A stretch of 64,000 nucleotides of DNA from Streptosporangium violaceochromogenes (GTDB lineage Bacteria; Actinomycetota; Actinomycetes; Streptosporangiales; Streptosporangiaceae), in the NCBI RefSeq assembly GCF_014654615.1, contig NZ_BNBB01000024.1, positions 1-64,000 of the forward strand, given 5' to 3'. Position numbers and translations under genes: made by a program. The notes below the pieces were generated by a model. That model ran no database searches, had not been told where the DNA came from, and was given only the letters and a program-made list of their open reading frames with translations. How positions within the stretch are numbered: position 1 is the first letter of the stretch; every line of letters starts with the position of its first letter. Below are positions 37,740 to 46,964 of the stretch, piece after piece.

Positions 37740-38839
37740 CCCTCGAACCCCTCCAGGTAGGCCGCGAACCGGGCGCGCTCGGCGTCGACGAGCCGGTTCG
37801 GCTCGGCGTAGACGTGGTCGAAGATGGCGAGCGGCTCGGGGTCGGGCAGCGCCAGGCAGCGCCCGCGCACGTCGCGGCCCAGCGCGTCGGCCTCGGCGTC
37901 GATCGCGTCGAAGAAGTCCTGGTCGGCCACCTGGTTCTTGAACATGTAGGAGCGGACCCGCTCGATCGGGTCCTTGAGCTTCCACGCCTCCAGCTCGTCG
38001 GCCACCCGGTAGCGGGTCGGGTCGTCGGAGGTGGTGTGCGCGCCCATCCGGTAGGTGAACGCCTCGATCAGCATCGGGCCCTGCCCGGCCCTGGCGTCGG
38101 CCAGCGCCTTGCGGGTGACCGCGAGGCAGGCGAAGACGTCGTTGCCGTCGACCCGGACGCCGGGGAAGCCGAACCCGCTGGCCCTGCGGTACAGGGGGAT
38201 GCGCGTCTGCCGCTCCAGCGGCTCGGAGATGGCCCACTGGTTGTTCTGGCAGAAGAAGACGACGGGCGCGTTGAAGACCGACGCCCAGATGAACGACTCG
38301 TTCACGTCCCCCTGGGAGGTGGCGCCGTCGCCGAAGTAGACGATCGAGGCGGCCCCGTCCTCTCCGACGGCGCCGTCGCGCTGGATGCCCATGGCGTAGC
38401 CGACCGCGTGCAGGGTCTGGCTGCCGATGACGATCGTGTAGAGGTGGAAGTTGTGCTCGGCGGGGTCCCAGCCGCCGTGGTTGACACCGCGGAAGAGTCC
38501 CAGCAGGTTGACCGGGTCCACTCCCCGGCACCAGGCCACACCGTGCTCGCGATAGGTGGGAAAGGCCATGTCCGCATCGGTGAGGGCCCGCCCGGAGCCG
38601 ATCTGCGCGGCCTCCTGGCCGAGCAGGGAGGCCCACAGGCCGAGCTCACCCTGACGCTGGAGCGCCACGGCCTCCAGGTCGACGCGGCGCACCAGGACGA
38701 GGTCGCGGTAGAGGCCGCGGATCTCGGCGGGGGTGAGATCGATGTCGTAGTCGGGGTGCTCGACGCGCTCCCCTTCGGGGGTCAGCAACTGGACGAACTC
38801 CGGGGGTGCTTCCGCACCGTGAGGGGCCTCGGCTGTCAC
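37736..38839 (-). CDS. bkdA: 2-oxoacid dehydrogenase E1 alpha subunit
   Basis: A 367-residue thiamine-diphosphate enzyme subunit. The cofactor motif is GDGATSQGDVNESF through FFCQNNQWAIS. AFPTYREHGVAWCRG and GIQRDGAVGEDG flank it, and the phosphorylation-loop-like segment YRMGAHTTSDDPTRYR is conserved. It carries out decarboxylation of 2-oxoacids with E1 beta. I choose GTG 38839 because AGGAG lies six bases upstream; a GTG at 38905 is possible but has no good site. It is divergent from purS across about 290 bases that must hold both promoters. Presence of valine dehydrogenase 12 kb away fits branched-chain amino acid catabolism. Confidence 0.92.
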   Translation of the reverse strand: MTAEAPHGAEAPPEFVQLLTPEGERVEHPDYDIDLTPAEIRGLYRDLVLVRRVDLEAVALQRQGELGLWASLLGQEAAQIGSGRALTDADMAFPTYREHGVAWCRGVDPVNLLGLFRGVNHGGWDPAEHNFHLYTIVIGSQTLHAVGYAMGIQRDGAVGEDGAASIVYFGDGATSQGDVNESFIWASVFNAPVVFFCQNNQWAISEPLERQTRIPLYRRASGFGFPGVRVDGNDVFACLAVTRKALADARAGQGPMLIEAFTYRMGAHTTSDDPTRYRVADELEAWKLKDPIERVRSYMFKNQVADQDFFDAIDAEADALGRDVRGRCLALPDPEPLAIFDHVYAEPNRLVDAERARFAAYLEGFEG

Positions 38840-39132
38840 GTGCCACTCCTGTGTGCTCGGGGCCGCAGAGACGGGTTCGCCGCCTCTGTCCGGCCGATCA
38901 GCCACGCATCCGACCCGACTGGTGGTGGTTCGTCTGCGTTTGGGGACATCGTGACAGAGGTCGTATACCTGTGCGCAAGACCCGTTCCGGCATCCATATC
39001 GGTCTCCTGTTCCCCCTTCGACTCGTTTTCACCCTCGCACGAGGTGCGCGAGAACCCGGCGGCGAACTGCCGACGGAAGCCCGTTACGCTTGAGGCGCCG
39101 AACCGTCCCCACCGCGAACCAGGAGGAACACC

Positions 39133-39378
39133 GTGGCGCGCGTCATCGTCGACGTCATGCTCAAGCCGGAGATTCTCGACGCGCAGGGCCAGGCGATCGC
39201 CCGCGCGCTCCCCCGGCTGGGCTTCTCCGGTGTCTCGGGGGTACGGCAGGGCAAGCGGTTCGAGGTGGAGCTCGACGGCCCCGCTGACGAGAACGCCCTC
39301 ACCGAAGTCAGGAAGATGGCCGAAACCCTGCTCGCCAACACCGTGATCGAGGACTACCGGGTCACCGTAGAGTCCTAG
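39133..39378 (+). CDS. purS: Phosphoribosylformylglycinamidine synthase subunit PurS
   Basis: An 81-residue protein that bridges PurL and PurQ in the fourth step of de novo purine synthesis. The sequence has the family hallmarks MLKPEILDAQGQAIARALPR, LGFSGVSGVRQGKRFEVEL and the C-terminal NTVIEDYRV. It starts with GTG behind a strong AGGAGG. purQ and purL lie 0.9 kb downstream on the same strand. An anti-sigma-type gene is inserted between, as in related actinomycetes. Divergent from the branched-chain dehydrogenase operon. Confidence 0.95.
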   Translation: MARVIVDVMLKPEILDAQGQAIARALPRLGFSGVSGVRQGKRFEVELDGPADENALTEVRKMAETLLANTVIEDYRVTVES

Positions 39379-39483
39379 ATCATCACGTATCGCGGGGAAG
39401 TTTCCCTACGTCCGGGTAGATCACGCACGCCCAAGTAGGTGGTGTTCCGAGCGTGTCGCAATCCCACAGCTTGACCAACACTA

Positions 39484-39501
39484 AATAACATTAAGGTTAT
39501 T
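39484..39501. promoter_or_regulatory. Dyad upstream of the anti-sigma gene
   Basis: AATAAC-ATTAAG-GTTATT is a perfect 6-base inverted repeat in an AT-rich pocket. TTGACC at 39471-39476 could be the -35 of the same promoter, with GGTTAT as -10. Confidence 0.5.
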
Positions 39502-39567
39502 TTGCGGTTAGCCCGGATTCCGCGGGGAAACCTTGACAACGTGACGTCTGGCCCCGGGAGGGATCCG

Positions 39568-40011
39568 GTGGATATCGAGTTCTCGCTGGCCCTGCCCAGA
39601 GAGGCCATCGGCATTCCGATGGTCCGCAGAGCCCTGGGTGACTCGTTGCGTTCGCTCGGAGTCACCGAGGACTGCGTCTCCGACATCCTGCTCGCGGTCA
39701 CCGAGGCGTGCGCCAACGCCGTGCGCCACGGCGGCCCGGCCAACCGCTACGAGGTCGAGGTGGCGATCGGGCACGGCCGCTGCGACGTCCGCATCATCGA
39801 CATGGGCCAGGGCCTCGTACGCGTCCCCGAGCAGTACCCCCCGGCCGACACCGAGAACGGGCGGGGCCTTCTGATCATGCAGGCCGTGGTGGACGAGATC
39901 TCCTTCGGCATCACGCCCGGCCGGGGAACCACCGTCCACCTGCGCAAACGCCTCGACTGGGATGAGGAGGCCGTCTTTCAGCGCCGTGGCCGTGTGCTCG
40001 CCGCCGTCTGA
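39568..40011 (+). CDS. RsbW-like ATP-binding anti-sigma factor kinase
   Basis: A 147-residue GHKL-fold protein. The N box is VTEACANAVRHGG and the G1 box IIDMGQGL, with the G2-like NGRGLLIMQAVVDEI. It resembles RsbW/SpoIIAB-type serine kinases that bind a sigma factor and phosphorylate an anti-anti-sigma protein. Streptosporangiales encode many such orphan copies. No anti-sigma antagonist or sigma gene is adjacent. The start GTG 39568 is favoured by GGGAGG six bases upstream; GTG 39541 is an alternative. A dyad at 39484-39501 lies in its promoter. Partner unknown. Confidence 0.87.
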   Translation: MDIEFSLALPREAIGIPMVRRALGDSLRSLGVTEDCVSDILLAVTEACANAVRHGGPANRYEVEVAIGHGRCDVRIIDMGQGLVRVPEQYPPADTENGRGLLIMQAVVDEISFGITPGRGTTVHLRKRLDWDEEAVFQRRGRVLAAV

Positions 40012-40263
40012 CCCCGTCCGCCGCGGCCGCGCCGTGACCGGGCGCCACCCGCAGCGCCACCCACGGTGTTCTCCGGAGCGTCCCCGGCACCCCGAGCACT
40101 TCCCACGGCACCGGACCCCGCGCCGCGGCGTGGGCCGTACGGCCTGAAAGACTCCGCTTATGACCCGTCCGCCGGGAGCGGATAGCCTGGGCGCACCGCC
40201 GCAGACCGATGTCCGACGTGGGGAATGTCGGCGCGGCGCTCGTTTGTGGAGGGAAACGCTGTC

Positions 40264-40947
40264 ATGAGTGCTGCCCGTGTGGGCGTCGTCACTTTTCCCG
40301 GAACGCTTGACGATCAGGACGCGGCCCGTGCCGTACGTCACGCGGGCGGCGAGGCCGTCCCGCTGTGGCACGCCGATCCCGATCTCAAGGGGGTGGACGC
40401 GGTCTTCCTGCCCGGCGGATTCTCCTACGGAGACTATCTGCGGTGCGGAGCCATCTCCCGGTTCGCCCCGCTGATGGAGGAGCTGATCCCGGCGGCCAGG
40501 GCCGGGCTGCCGGTGCTGGGCACCTGCAACGGCTTCCAGATCCTGTGCGAGGCCCACCTGCTCCCCGGCGCGCTGATGCGCAACGCCGGCCTGCACTACG
40601 TCTGCCGCGACCAGGGCATCCGGGTGGAGAACACCGCCACCCCCTGGACCTCTGACTTCACCGAGGGCCAGGAGATCGTGCTGCCGATCAAGCACGGCGA
40701 GGGCCGCTACGTCGCCGACGAGGAGACCCTGAGCGCGCTGGAGGCGCGAGGAGGAGTCGTCTTCCGCTACATCGGGGGCAACCCCAACGGCTCGCTGAAC
40801 GACATCGCGGGCATCCGCAACGAGGCCGGGAACATCGTCGGCCTCATGCCCCACCCCGAGCACGCGATCGAGGACCTCACCGGCGCCCCGAGCACGGACG
40901 GCCGCGGGTTCTTCTCCTCGATCCTGAAGAAGCTGGTGAACCTGTGA
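40264..40947 (+). CDS. purQ: Phosphoribosylformylglycinamidine synthase, glutaminase subunit PurQ
   Basis: A 227-residue class I glutamine amidotransferase that supplies ammonia to PurL. The nucleophile cysteine is in VLGTCNGFQILCEA, and the His/Glu pair is in MPHPEHAIEDL. VVTFPGTLDDQDAARA is the family N-terminus and FLPGGFSYGDYLRCGAI the oxyanion region. ATG 40264 is the start (GGAGGG about 11 bases upstream). The stop overlaps the purL GTG. It works with PurS and PurL as a complex to convert FGAR to FGAM. Confidence 0.96.
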   Translation: MSAARVGVVTFPGTLDDQDAARAVRHAGGEAVPLWHADPDLKGVDAVFLPGGFSYGDYLRCGAISRFAPLMEELIPAARAGLPVLGTCNGFQILCEAHLLPGALMRNAGLHYVCRDQGIRVENTATPWTSDFTEGQEIVLPIKHGEGRYVADEETLSALEARGGVVFRYIGGNPNGSLNDIAGIRNEAGNIVGLMPHPEHAIEDLTGAPSTDGRGFFSSILKKLVNL

Positions 40948-43247
40948 GCGAGCACGACCGCCAGGCCCCCGCCGACGGCGCGCGGACCCACGCGCCCCTG
41001 GACACCGTACGGCGGGCGCACGACACCCCCGGCGAGCGCCAGCCGTACGCCGAGCTGGGAATGAAGACCGACGAGTACGAGCGGGTCCGCGCGATCCTCG
41101 GCCGCCGGCCCACCGGCTCCGAGCTGGCGATCTACAGCGTCATGTGGAGCGAGCACTGCTCCTACAAGTCCTCCAAGGTGCACCTGCGCCAGTTCGGCAC
41201 CAAGGCCCCCGCCTCCGACGCCCTGCTGGTCGGCATGGGCGAGAACGCCGGGGTGGTGGACGTCGGTGACGGCTGGGCGGCCACCTTCAAGATCGAATCA
41301 CATAACCACCCCTCCTACGTGGAGCCGCACCAGGGCGCGGCGACCGGCGTCGGCGGGATCGTCCGCGACATCATGTCGATGGGCGCGCGCCCCGTGGCGG
41401 TGATGGACGCGCTGCGCTTCGGCGCCGCCGACGCCCCCGACACCCGGCGGGTGCTGCCCGGCGTGGTGGAGGGCATCAGCCACTACGGCAACTGCCTGGG
41501 GCTGCCCAACATCGGCGGCGAGGTCGTCTTCGACCCCTGCTACATCGGCAACCCGCTGGTCAACGCGTTGTGCGTGGGCCTGCTCCGCAAGGACCAGATC
41601 AAGCTGGCCACCGCCCCGGGGCCCGGCAACAAGGTCGTGCTGTTCGGAGCGCTGACCGGCCCCGACGGCATCGGCGGCGCGTCCGTCCTGGCCTCGGCCA
41701 CGTTCGAGGACGAGTCGCACGCCAAACGCCCCAGCGTCCAGGTGGGCGACCCGTTCATGGAGAAGCTGCTGATCGAGTGCTGCCTGGAGCTCTACCAGGC
41801 GGACGTGGTCGTGGGCATCCAGGACCTCGGCGCGGCCGGCGTGTCGTGCGCGACCACCGAGCTGGCGGCCAAGGGCACCGGCGGCATGAACGTCAGGCTG
41901 GACCTCGTCCCGCTGCGCGACCCGTCGCTGCGGCCCGAGGAGATCCTGATGAGCGAGTCGCAGGAGCGCATGATGGCGGTCGTCGCCCCCGACGACATCG
42001 ACGCCTTCATGGCGATCTGCTCCAGGTGGGACATCCCGGCGACCGTGATCGGGGAGGTCACCGACGGCGGACGCCTGGTGATGACCTGGCACGGCGAGAC
42101 CATCGTCGACATCCCGCCGGGCACCGCCGCCGACGAGGGCCCGGTCTACGAGCGGCCGTTCCACGAGCCGGCCGGCCAGGCCGCCCTCAACGCCGACGAC
42201 CCCGCGCGCCTGCCCCGCCCCGCCGACCTGCGGGCGGCGCTGCTCGAACTCCTCGGCTCCCCCAACGTGGCCTCCAAGGAGTGGGTCACCTCCCAGTACG
42301 ACCGGTACGTGCGGGGCAACACCGTGCTGGCCCAGCCCGCCGACGCCGGCGTGCTGCGGATCGGCGAGATCATGCCGGGGGCGGAGGAGACCACCCGGGG
42401 CATCGCGCTGGCGACGGACGGCAACGGCCGCTACGCCCGGCTCGACCCGTACGCCGGCGCGCAGCTCGCGCTGGCCGAGGCCTACCGCAACGTCGCGGTG
42501 ACCGGCGCGAAGCCGCTCGCGGTGACCAACTGCCTCAACTTCGGCTCTCCGGAGGATCCCGAGGTCATGTGGCAGTTCGCCGAGGCCACGCGCGGTCTGG
42601 CCGACGCCTGCAAGATCCTCGGCGTCCCGGTGACCGGCGGAAACGTCTCCTTCTACAACCAGACCGGCTCCACCCCGATCCACCCGACCCCGGTCGTGGG
42701 CGTGCTGGGCGTGATCGACGACGTGGCCGGGCGGGTCAGGAGCGGCTTCAGCGGCGTGGGCGACCAGGTCGTCCTGCTCGGCGAGACGGCCGAGGAGTTC
42801 GGCGGCTCGGAGTGGGCCCACGTGGCCCACGGCCACCTGGGGGGCCTCCCGCCCCGGGCGAACCTGGAGGCCGAGCGCGACCTCGCGCTGGTGCTGACCG
42901 AGGCCGCCTCCCAGGGGCTGCTCACCGGCTCGCACGACCTGTCCGACGGCGGCCTGGCCGTCGCCCTGGCCGAGGCGTGCCTGGCCCAGGGGGTCGGCTG
43001 CACGGTCTCCCTGCCGGACGGCGACGCGTTCGTCAACCTGTTCAGCGAGTCGTCGGCCCGCGCGCTGGTGACGGTGGCACCGGAGTCCTTCGAGGCGTTC
43101 GCCGCGCTCTGTGCCGCCCACGAGGTGCCCTGCCGGAGGCTGGGCGTCACCGGCGGCGCCGCGCTGGCCGTCGAGGACGTCCTGGAGATCCCGGTCGCCG
43201 AACTGCGCGAGACCCACACGGCCACCCTGCCGGGCATCTTCGGCTGA
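40944..43247 (+). CDS. purL: Phosphoribosylformylglycinamidine synthase, PurL subunit
   Basis: A 767-residue ATP-dependent synthetase of the small bacterial type. MWSEHCSYKSSK near the N-terminus and ESHNHPSYVEPHQGAATGVGG form the FGAR/ATP-binding region. VVGIQDLGAAGVSCATTEL and GSHDLSDGGLAVALAEACL are the repeated structural motifs of the two halves. The length matches PurL proteins that need separate PurS and PurQ. It is translationally coupled to purQ (GTGA). Two strong hairpins follow the stop. It catalyses FGAR plus glutamine-derived ammonia plus ATP to FGAM. Confidence 0.97.
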   Translation: MSEHDRQAPADGARTHAPLDTVRRAHDTPGERQPYAELGMKTDEYERVRAILGRRPTGSELAIYSVMWSEHCSYKSSKVHLRQFGTKAPASDALLVGMGENAGVVDVGDGWAATFKIESHNHPSYVEPHQGAATGVGGIVRDIMSMGARPVAVMDALRFGAADAPDTRRVLPGVVEGISHYGNCLGLPNIGGEVVFDPCYIGNPLVNALCVGLLRKDQIKLATAPGPGNKVVLFGALTGPDGIGGASVLASATFEDESHAKRPSVQVGDPFMEKLLIECCLELYQADVVVGIQDLGAAGVSCATTELAAKGTGGMNVRLDLVPLRDPSLRPEEILMSESQERMMAVVAPDDIDAFMAICSRWDIPATVIGEVTDGGRLVMTWHGETIVDIPPGTAADEGPVYERPFHEPAGQAALNADDPARLPRPADLRAALLELLGSPNVASKEWVTSQYDRYVRGNTVLAQPADAGVLRIGEIMPGAEETTRGIALATDGNGRYARLDPYAGAQLALAEAYRNVAVTGAKPLAVTNCLNFGSPEDPEVMWQFAEATRGLADACKILGVPVTGGNVSFYNQTGSTPIHPTPVVGVLGVIDDVAGRVRSGFSGVGDQVVLLGETAEEFGGSEWAHVAHGHLGGLPPRANLEAERDLALVLTEAASQGLLTGSHDLSDGGLAVALAEACLAQGVGCTVSLPDGDAFVNLFSESSARALVTVAPESFEAFAALCAAHEVPCRRLGVTGGAALAVEDVLEIPVAELRETHTATLPGIFG

Positions 43248-43278
43248 CGCGACGGGGCCGCCGGGCCCCGTGATCGAT

Positions 43279-43314
43279 GAAGGGGGTACGGCTCGCCCGA
43301 GCCGTACCCCCTTC
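43279..43314 (+). terminator. Terminator of the purQL operon
   Basis: GAAGGGGGTACGGCTCG pairs exactly with CGAGCCGTACCCCCTTC (17 base pairs, two-base apex), 32 bases after the purL stop. Confidence 0.88.
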
Positions 43315-43366
43315 TGGTATCCGGGGATTGGGAGAGCGGCTCCCCGGAAGCTCTTCCCTACTGGGT

Positions 43367-43412
43367 CCCCTTCCCGACCGCCCGTCCCCCTCGGCGGGCG
43401 ATCGGGAAGGGG
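43367..43412. terminator. Second strong hairpin downstream of purL
   Basis: CCCCTTCCCGA and CGCCCG pair with CGGGCG and TCGGGAAGGGG, giving 17 base pairs with one mismatch and a 10-base loop. It could back up the purL terminator. Confidence 0.7.
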
Positions 43413-43765
43413 ATCACGCCCGAGAGCATGGAGCCCGCGTGGCGGTCTGGGGGAAACGCCCCGTTCCGGGAGGGAAACCGGCCGTGCGGATGTCCGGCAC
43501 CGTGAAAGCCACCGGTCCTCCTTTCCGCGACACCGGCTTCCGGTGTGATGACGAGGGGTCACGTAATACACGCCTCACCCGTTCCAGGCGTTGCCATAGG
43601 AAACATCACGTTTCGGCCTCAGGGAGCTGTGTGCGAAGCGCGTGACCGCAAGGGGGCACACGGGGTGATCGGACGCGCTCGGAGCCCCTCGGCGGGACGG
43701 GCGTGTACGGGGCGGGCCGTAGGGGGCGGGCATGCGCGGAGCGGGCTTCCCGCGAACACAGCGAA
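43413..43765. other. Intergenic stretch without a recognised gene
   Basis: GC-rich sequence with no supported ORF, ribosome binding site or repeat beyond a small GAAACATCACGTTTC palindrome near 43599-43613. It separates the purL operon from the convergent PhoX-like gene. Confidence 0.4.
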
Positions 43766-43791
43766 GCGGGCCCACCCGAAGGCGGGCCCGC
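43766..43791 (-). terminator. Terminator of the PhoX-like gene
   Basis: On the minus strand GCGGGCCCGCC and GGTGGGCCCGC (one wobble) enclose a UUCG tetraloop, about 50 bases after the stop codon. Confidence 0.8.
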
Positions 43792-43839
43792 ACGGGAAGC
43801 GGCCGGATTCTTATGAGGCGCGGGGCCGGCGGACGCCGG

Positions 43840-45924
43840 TCAGGAACCGATCCGCTTGCCCTCGGTGTGCCAGACCACCGCGACGGCCGGGCGGGGCTGG
43901 CTGCTACCGCCGTCGGGCCAGTGGCTGCTGGGCTTGTCGGGGCCGGCCCCGTCGGTCTCGCCCGGGTGCTGGACGGCCACGAAGACGCTGCGCTGGTCCG
44001 GGCTGACCACCGGGCCGCACGCCTCGGCCCCGATCGGGATGCTCAGGAACCGCCGGAGATAGCCGCGCTCGTCGCCGCGGACGGGCATGACGAACAGGCC
44101 GTCGTTGGCGCCGAGGGCGTTGCCGTCGGTGGCGATCCAGAGGTTGCCCGCGGCGTCGAAGGCGAGGTTGTCCGGGCAGGAGATCGCCGAGACCTTCGTC
44201 TTGTCGAACCCCGCGTAGTAGGTCGAGGCGTCGGCGGGGTCACCGCAGACCAGCGGCAGGGACCAGGCGAAGGTCGTGGCGGCGGCGTCGTTGCCGCGCT
44301 CGACGATCTCCAGGACGTGACCGTGCTTGTTCACGGCGCGGGGGTTGGCCTCGTCCGCCTGGGCCGGGGTCCGCCTGTCGTTCTTGGTCAGCGCCACGTA
44401 GACGCCGCCGGTGATCGGGTTGCGCTCGACGTCCTCGGGCCGGTCCATCTTGGTCGCGCCGGCCTTGTCGGCCGCCACCCGGGTGTAGACGAGAACCTCC
44501 TGGGCGGTCATCCCCGCCACGTGCGAGACGTCGCCGGTGACCAGCGGGATCCACGTGCCGGAGCCGTCGAAGCGGCCGTCGGCGGGCGGCTTGCCGCTGC
44601 CGTCGATCTCCGTCGCGGGACTGTCGCCGGTGAACTTGGCGACGTACAGCGTGCCCTCGTCCAGCAGCGTCCGGTTGTGCCGGTCGGAGCCGGGGATGTA
44701 GGGCTTCTTCGAGACGAACTTGTAGACGTACTCGAAGCGGGCGTCGTCTCCCATGTAGACCACGACCCGCCCGTCCTTGGCCAGGCTGGTGGTGGCGCCC
44801 TCGTGGGTCAGGCGCCCCAGGGCGGTGCGCTTGACCGGGACGGAGTCGGGGTCGAAGGGGTCGATCTCCACGACCCAGCCGAACCGGTTGACCTCGTTCG
44901 GGTGCTTGGCCAGGTCGAAACGCTCCTCGACCCGGTCGAACCGCCGGCTGTCGTCCGGGATGGCGGCCGTGGGGCTCACGCCGTACCTGGCGAGGAAGGG
45001 CTTCTGCGCCTCGGGCGCGGAGGGGCCGTTGACGAAGTAGTAGTTGAAGTTCTCCTCGCCGCTCAGCACGGTGCCCCAGGGGGTGGTGCCGCCGGCACAG
45101 TTGTTGATCATCCCGATGGGGGTGGTGCCCGCCGGGTCGGCGGCGGTCTTCAGCAGGTCGCCGCCCGCCGCCGGGCCGGTGAACCTCATCGGGGTCAGCG
45201 GGGTGATGCGGCGGTTGTAGCGGCGGGGGCCCTGCGTGACCAGCTTCCACCGGCCCGACCTGCCCACCCGCTCGATCTCGATCACCGAGCCGCCGTGCGC
45301 GACAAGCCCGATCTTGATCTGCTCCTCGGTGGCGGCGGTCCCGTTGGTGTAGCCGTGGAACATCAGAACCTCGTCGGTGTGCTCGTGGTTGACCCAGAGC
45401 AGGGCGCGCTGCTGCCCCAGCGGGAAGAACGCGACGAAGTCGTTGTTGTAGCCGAACTGCTTGGCCTGAGCGGCGGCGGTCTGGTTCTCGAAGTCGAAGG
45501 CCGGCGCGCCGGGCAGCACCGGGTCGCCCCAGCGCGCCAGGGGGGCCGCCTCGTAGTCCTCGGGAACGATCAGCGCGTCGGCGGTGGTCGGCTCGACAGG
45601 GGTGAAGCCGAGGCTCTGCGGGACGTCGAGGCCCGGGGCGAGGGCCGCCGCCGTCCCCGAGGCGGCGAGCGCCGGAGCCGGGGTGGCGGCCGCCGCGGTG
45701 GCCGCCGCCCCGAGTGCGAGGGCGCCGAGCGCGCCGGCGCGCAGCACGCCCCGGCGGGATATCGCCTCGGCGACCACGTCGCCGAAGTAGGGGTTGCCGC
45801 TGGTGTTCGCCACCTCGTGTGCGCACTGGTTGCCGCAACGGAACCGGCAGGTCAGAGCGCTACGCCCTCCTTTGTGGGAGCTGTCGATCAGGGGAATCGG
45901 TCTGCGCGGCAACGGGGTCGACAC
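43840..45924 (-). CDS. phoX: PhoX-family secreted alkaline phosphatase-like protein (DUF839)
   Basis: A 694-residue protein. A twin-arginine signal is visible at about residues 55-85 (ISRRGVLRAGALGALALGAA), preceded by an unusually long N-region. The mature protein is a beta-propeller of the PhoX/DUF839 family: LLWVNHEHTDEVLMF, WGTVLSGEENFNYYF, YMGDDARFEYVYKFV and CPDNLAFDAAGNLWIATDG. PhoX enzymes use iron and calcium to release phosphate from phosphomonoesters. The start is GTG 45924, with GGAGG five bases ahead. It is monocistronic, with a UUCG terminator. Phosphate control is expected, but I could not identify a PHO box with confidence. Confidence 0.9.
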   Translation of the reverse strand: MSTPLPRRPIPLIDSSHKGGRSALTCRFRCGNQCAHEVANTSGNPYFGDVVAEAISRRGVLRAGALGALALGAAATAAAATPAPALAASGTAAALAPGLDVPQSLGFTPVEPTTADALIVPEDYEAAPLARWGDPVLPGAPAFDFENQTAAAQAKQFGYNNDFVAFFPLGQQRALLWVNHEHTDEVLMFHGYTNGTAATEEQIKIGLVAHGGSVIEIERVGRSGRWKLVTQGPRRYNRRITPLTPMRFTGPAAGGDLLKTAADPAGTTPIGMINNCAGGTTPWGTVLSGEENFNYYFVNGPSAPEAQKPFLARYGVSPTAAIPDDSRRFDRVEERFDLAKHPNEVNRFGWVVEIDPFDPDSVPVKRTALGRLTHEGATTSLAKDGRVVVYMGDDARFEYVYKFVSKKPYIPGSDRHNRTLLDEGTLYVAKFTGDSPATEIDGSGKPPADGRFDGSGTWIPLVTGDVSHVAGMTAQEVLVYTRVAADKAGATKMDRPEDVERNPITGGVYVALTKNDRRTPAQADEANPRAVNKHGHVLEIVERGNDAAATTFAWSLPLVCGDPADASTYYAGFDKTKVSAISCPDNLAFDAAGNLWIATDGNALGANDGLFVMPVRGDERGYLRRFLSIPIGAEACGPVVSPDQRSVFVAVQHPGETDGAGPDKPSSHWPDGGSSQPRPAVAVVWHTEGKRIGS

Positions 45925-46040
45925 AGTTTCCTCCAAGGGTCTACGTCGTCGGTCCGGCCGGACGCTTGATGCGCCGATGAGAGTTTAGGGTGAGGAGTAA
46001 ATGCTATTCAGGTAAACAACTATTACGATCAATTCCGGTT

Positions 46041-46526
46041 ATGACCAACGGGCATGATGGAGGCGTGCCACCTCGCAAACCCGACGCAGCCAGAGTCCGC
46101 GCCGCGCTGGACGCCCAGTTGATCGCCCTCGACGAGCCGCCCTACGACGGGCCGGAGGGGGTGAGCGGGCTCCTGGAGTCATGTGTCGCACTGGCGTTAC
46201 GAACCTACGAGCGGCGGATGCGCCCGGAGCGGGAGATCACCCGCTTCGCCGTGTGGCACCTGCTCGACCTCCTGGCCACCTCGGCTCCCGGGCGGACCGT
46301 CGAGGTGCGGGTTCCCCCGTACGCCGCGGTGCAGTGCGTCGCGGGCCCCCGCCACACCCGGGGCACCCCGCCGAACGTGGTGGAGACCGACGCGCCGACC
46401 TGGCTGGAGCTGGCCACCGGCCGTCTGACCTGGGCAGAGGCGATGGCGGCCGGTCGCGTCACGGCGAGCGGAAGCCGGGCCGACCTGTCGGAACACCTCC
46501 CCTTGCACCGGCACCGCGCCCCCTGA
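46041..46526 (+). CDS. Sterol carrier family protein (bacterial SCP-like)
   Basis: A 161-residue protein of the actinomycete family annotated as sterol carrier family protein and commonly found between purL and purF. Features are PRKPDAARVRAALDAQL near the N-terminus, FAVWHLLDLLATSAPGRTVE, VRVPPYAAVQCVAGPRHTRG, and VVETDAPTWLELATGRLTW, the last typical of SCP2-like domains. Binding of a lipid or other hydrophobic ligand is assumed from the family. No clear ribosome binding site precedes ATG 46041, and the region ahead is AT-rich, so a leaderless or weakly initiated message is possible. GTG 46065 is an alternative start. Confidence 0.8.
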   Translation: MTNGHDGGVPPRKPDAARVRAALDAQLIALDEPPYDGPEGVSGLLESCVALALRTYERRMRPEREITRFAVWHLLDLLATSAPGRTVEVRVPPYAAVQCVAGPRHTRGTPPNVVETDAPTWLELATGRLTWAEAMAAGRVTASGSRADLSEHLPLHRHRAP

Positions 46527-46964
46527 CGCCACACCGCCCGACACCACGCCGGCCGCCCCCGCGCCTCCTGACACCCCTTCGGGAGGCGCCCGTCGGCGCG
46601 CCCTCCGAAGGTCCCGGAGACGGAGGATACGAGGGGCCCGGACGGTGCACAGGAGAGAGAGCGACAACGACAAAAACCCCAGACGCCACAGCAACCACAA
46701 ACGCGGCAGAAATAGGAATTCCGGCCACCGCACAGGAAAACGCAGCACTAACAACTACAAAGAACCCAAACACCATAGAAAAGCACAAACGCCACTGAGG
46801 CAAGAGGGGGGGCCGCCAAAAAAGAAAAAGGCCGCGCCGCGGGAACGCGACAAAGGAAAACGGGAACGCGACAATTTCCGCCGGCCTTTGACGGCGCGTT
46901 CCACCGGCACGCGAGAAGGGCCCGAAGCCGCGGTCACGGCGCGGTCCACGCCTGGATGCGTGGC
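46527..46964. other. Composition-skewed intergenic region
   Basis: Positions about 46643-46850 are A- and C-rich with very few T on the plus strand and lower GC than the genome. The predicted basic plus-strand ORF and hydrophobic minus-strand ORF follow from this composition and lack start signals. As a transcript trailing the sterol carrier gene it would be C-rich and unstructured, like a Rho loading site. No gene is supported. Confidence 0.5.

Noticed and set aside
44000..45969. Long plus-strand frame opposite the PhoX-like gene
   Set aside because: Antisense shadow with Gly/Arg/Val-biased translation and no homology features.
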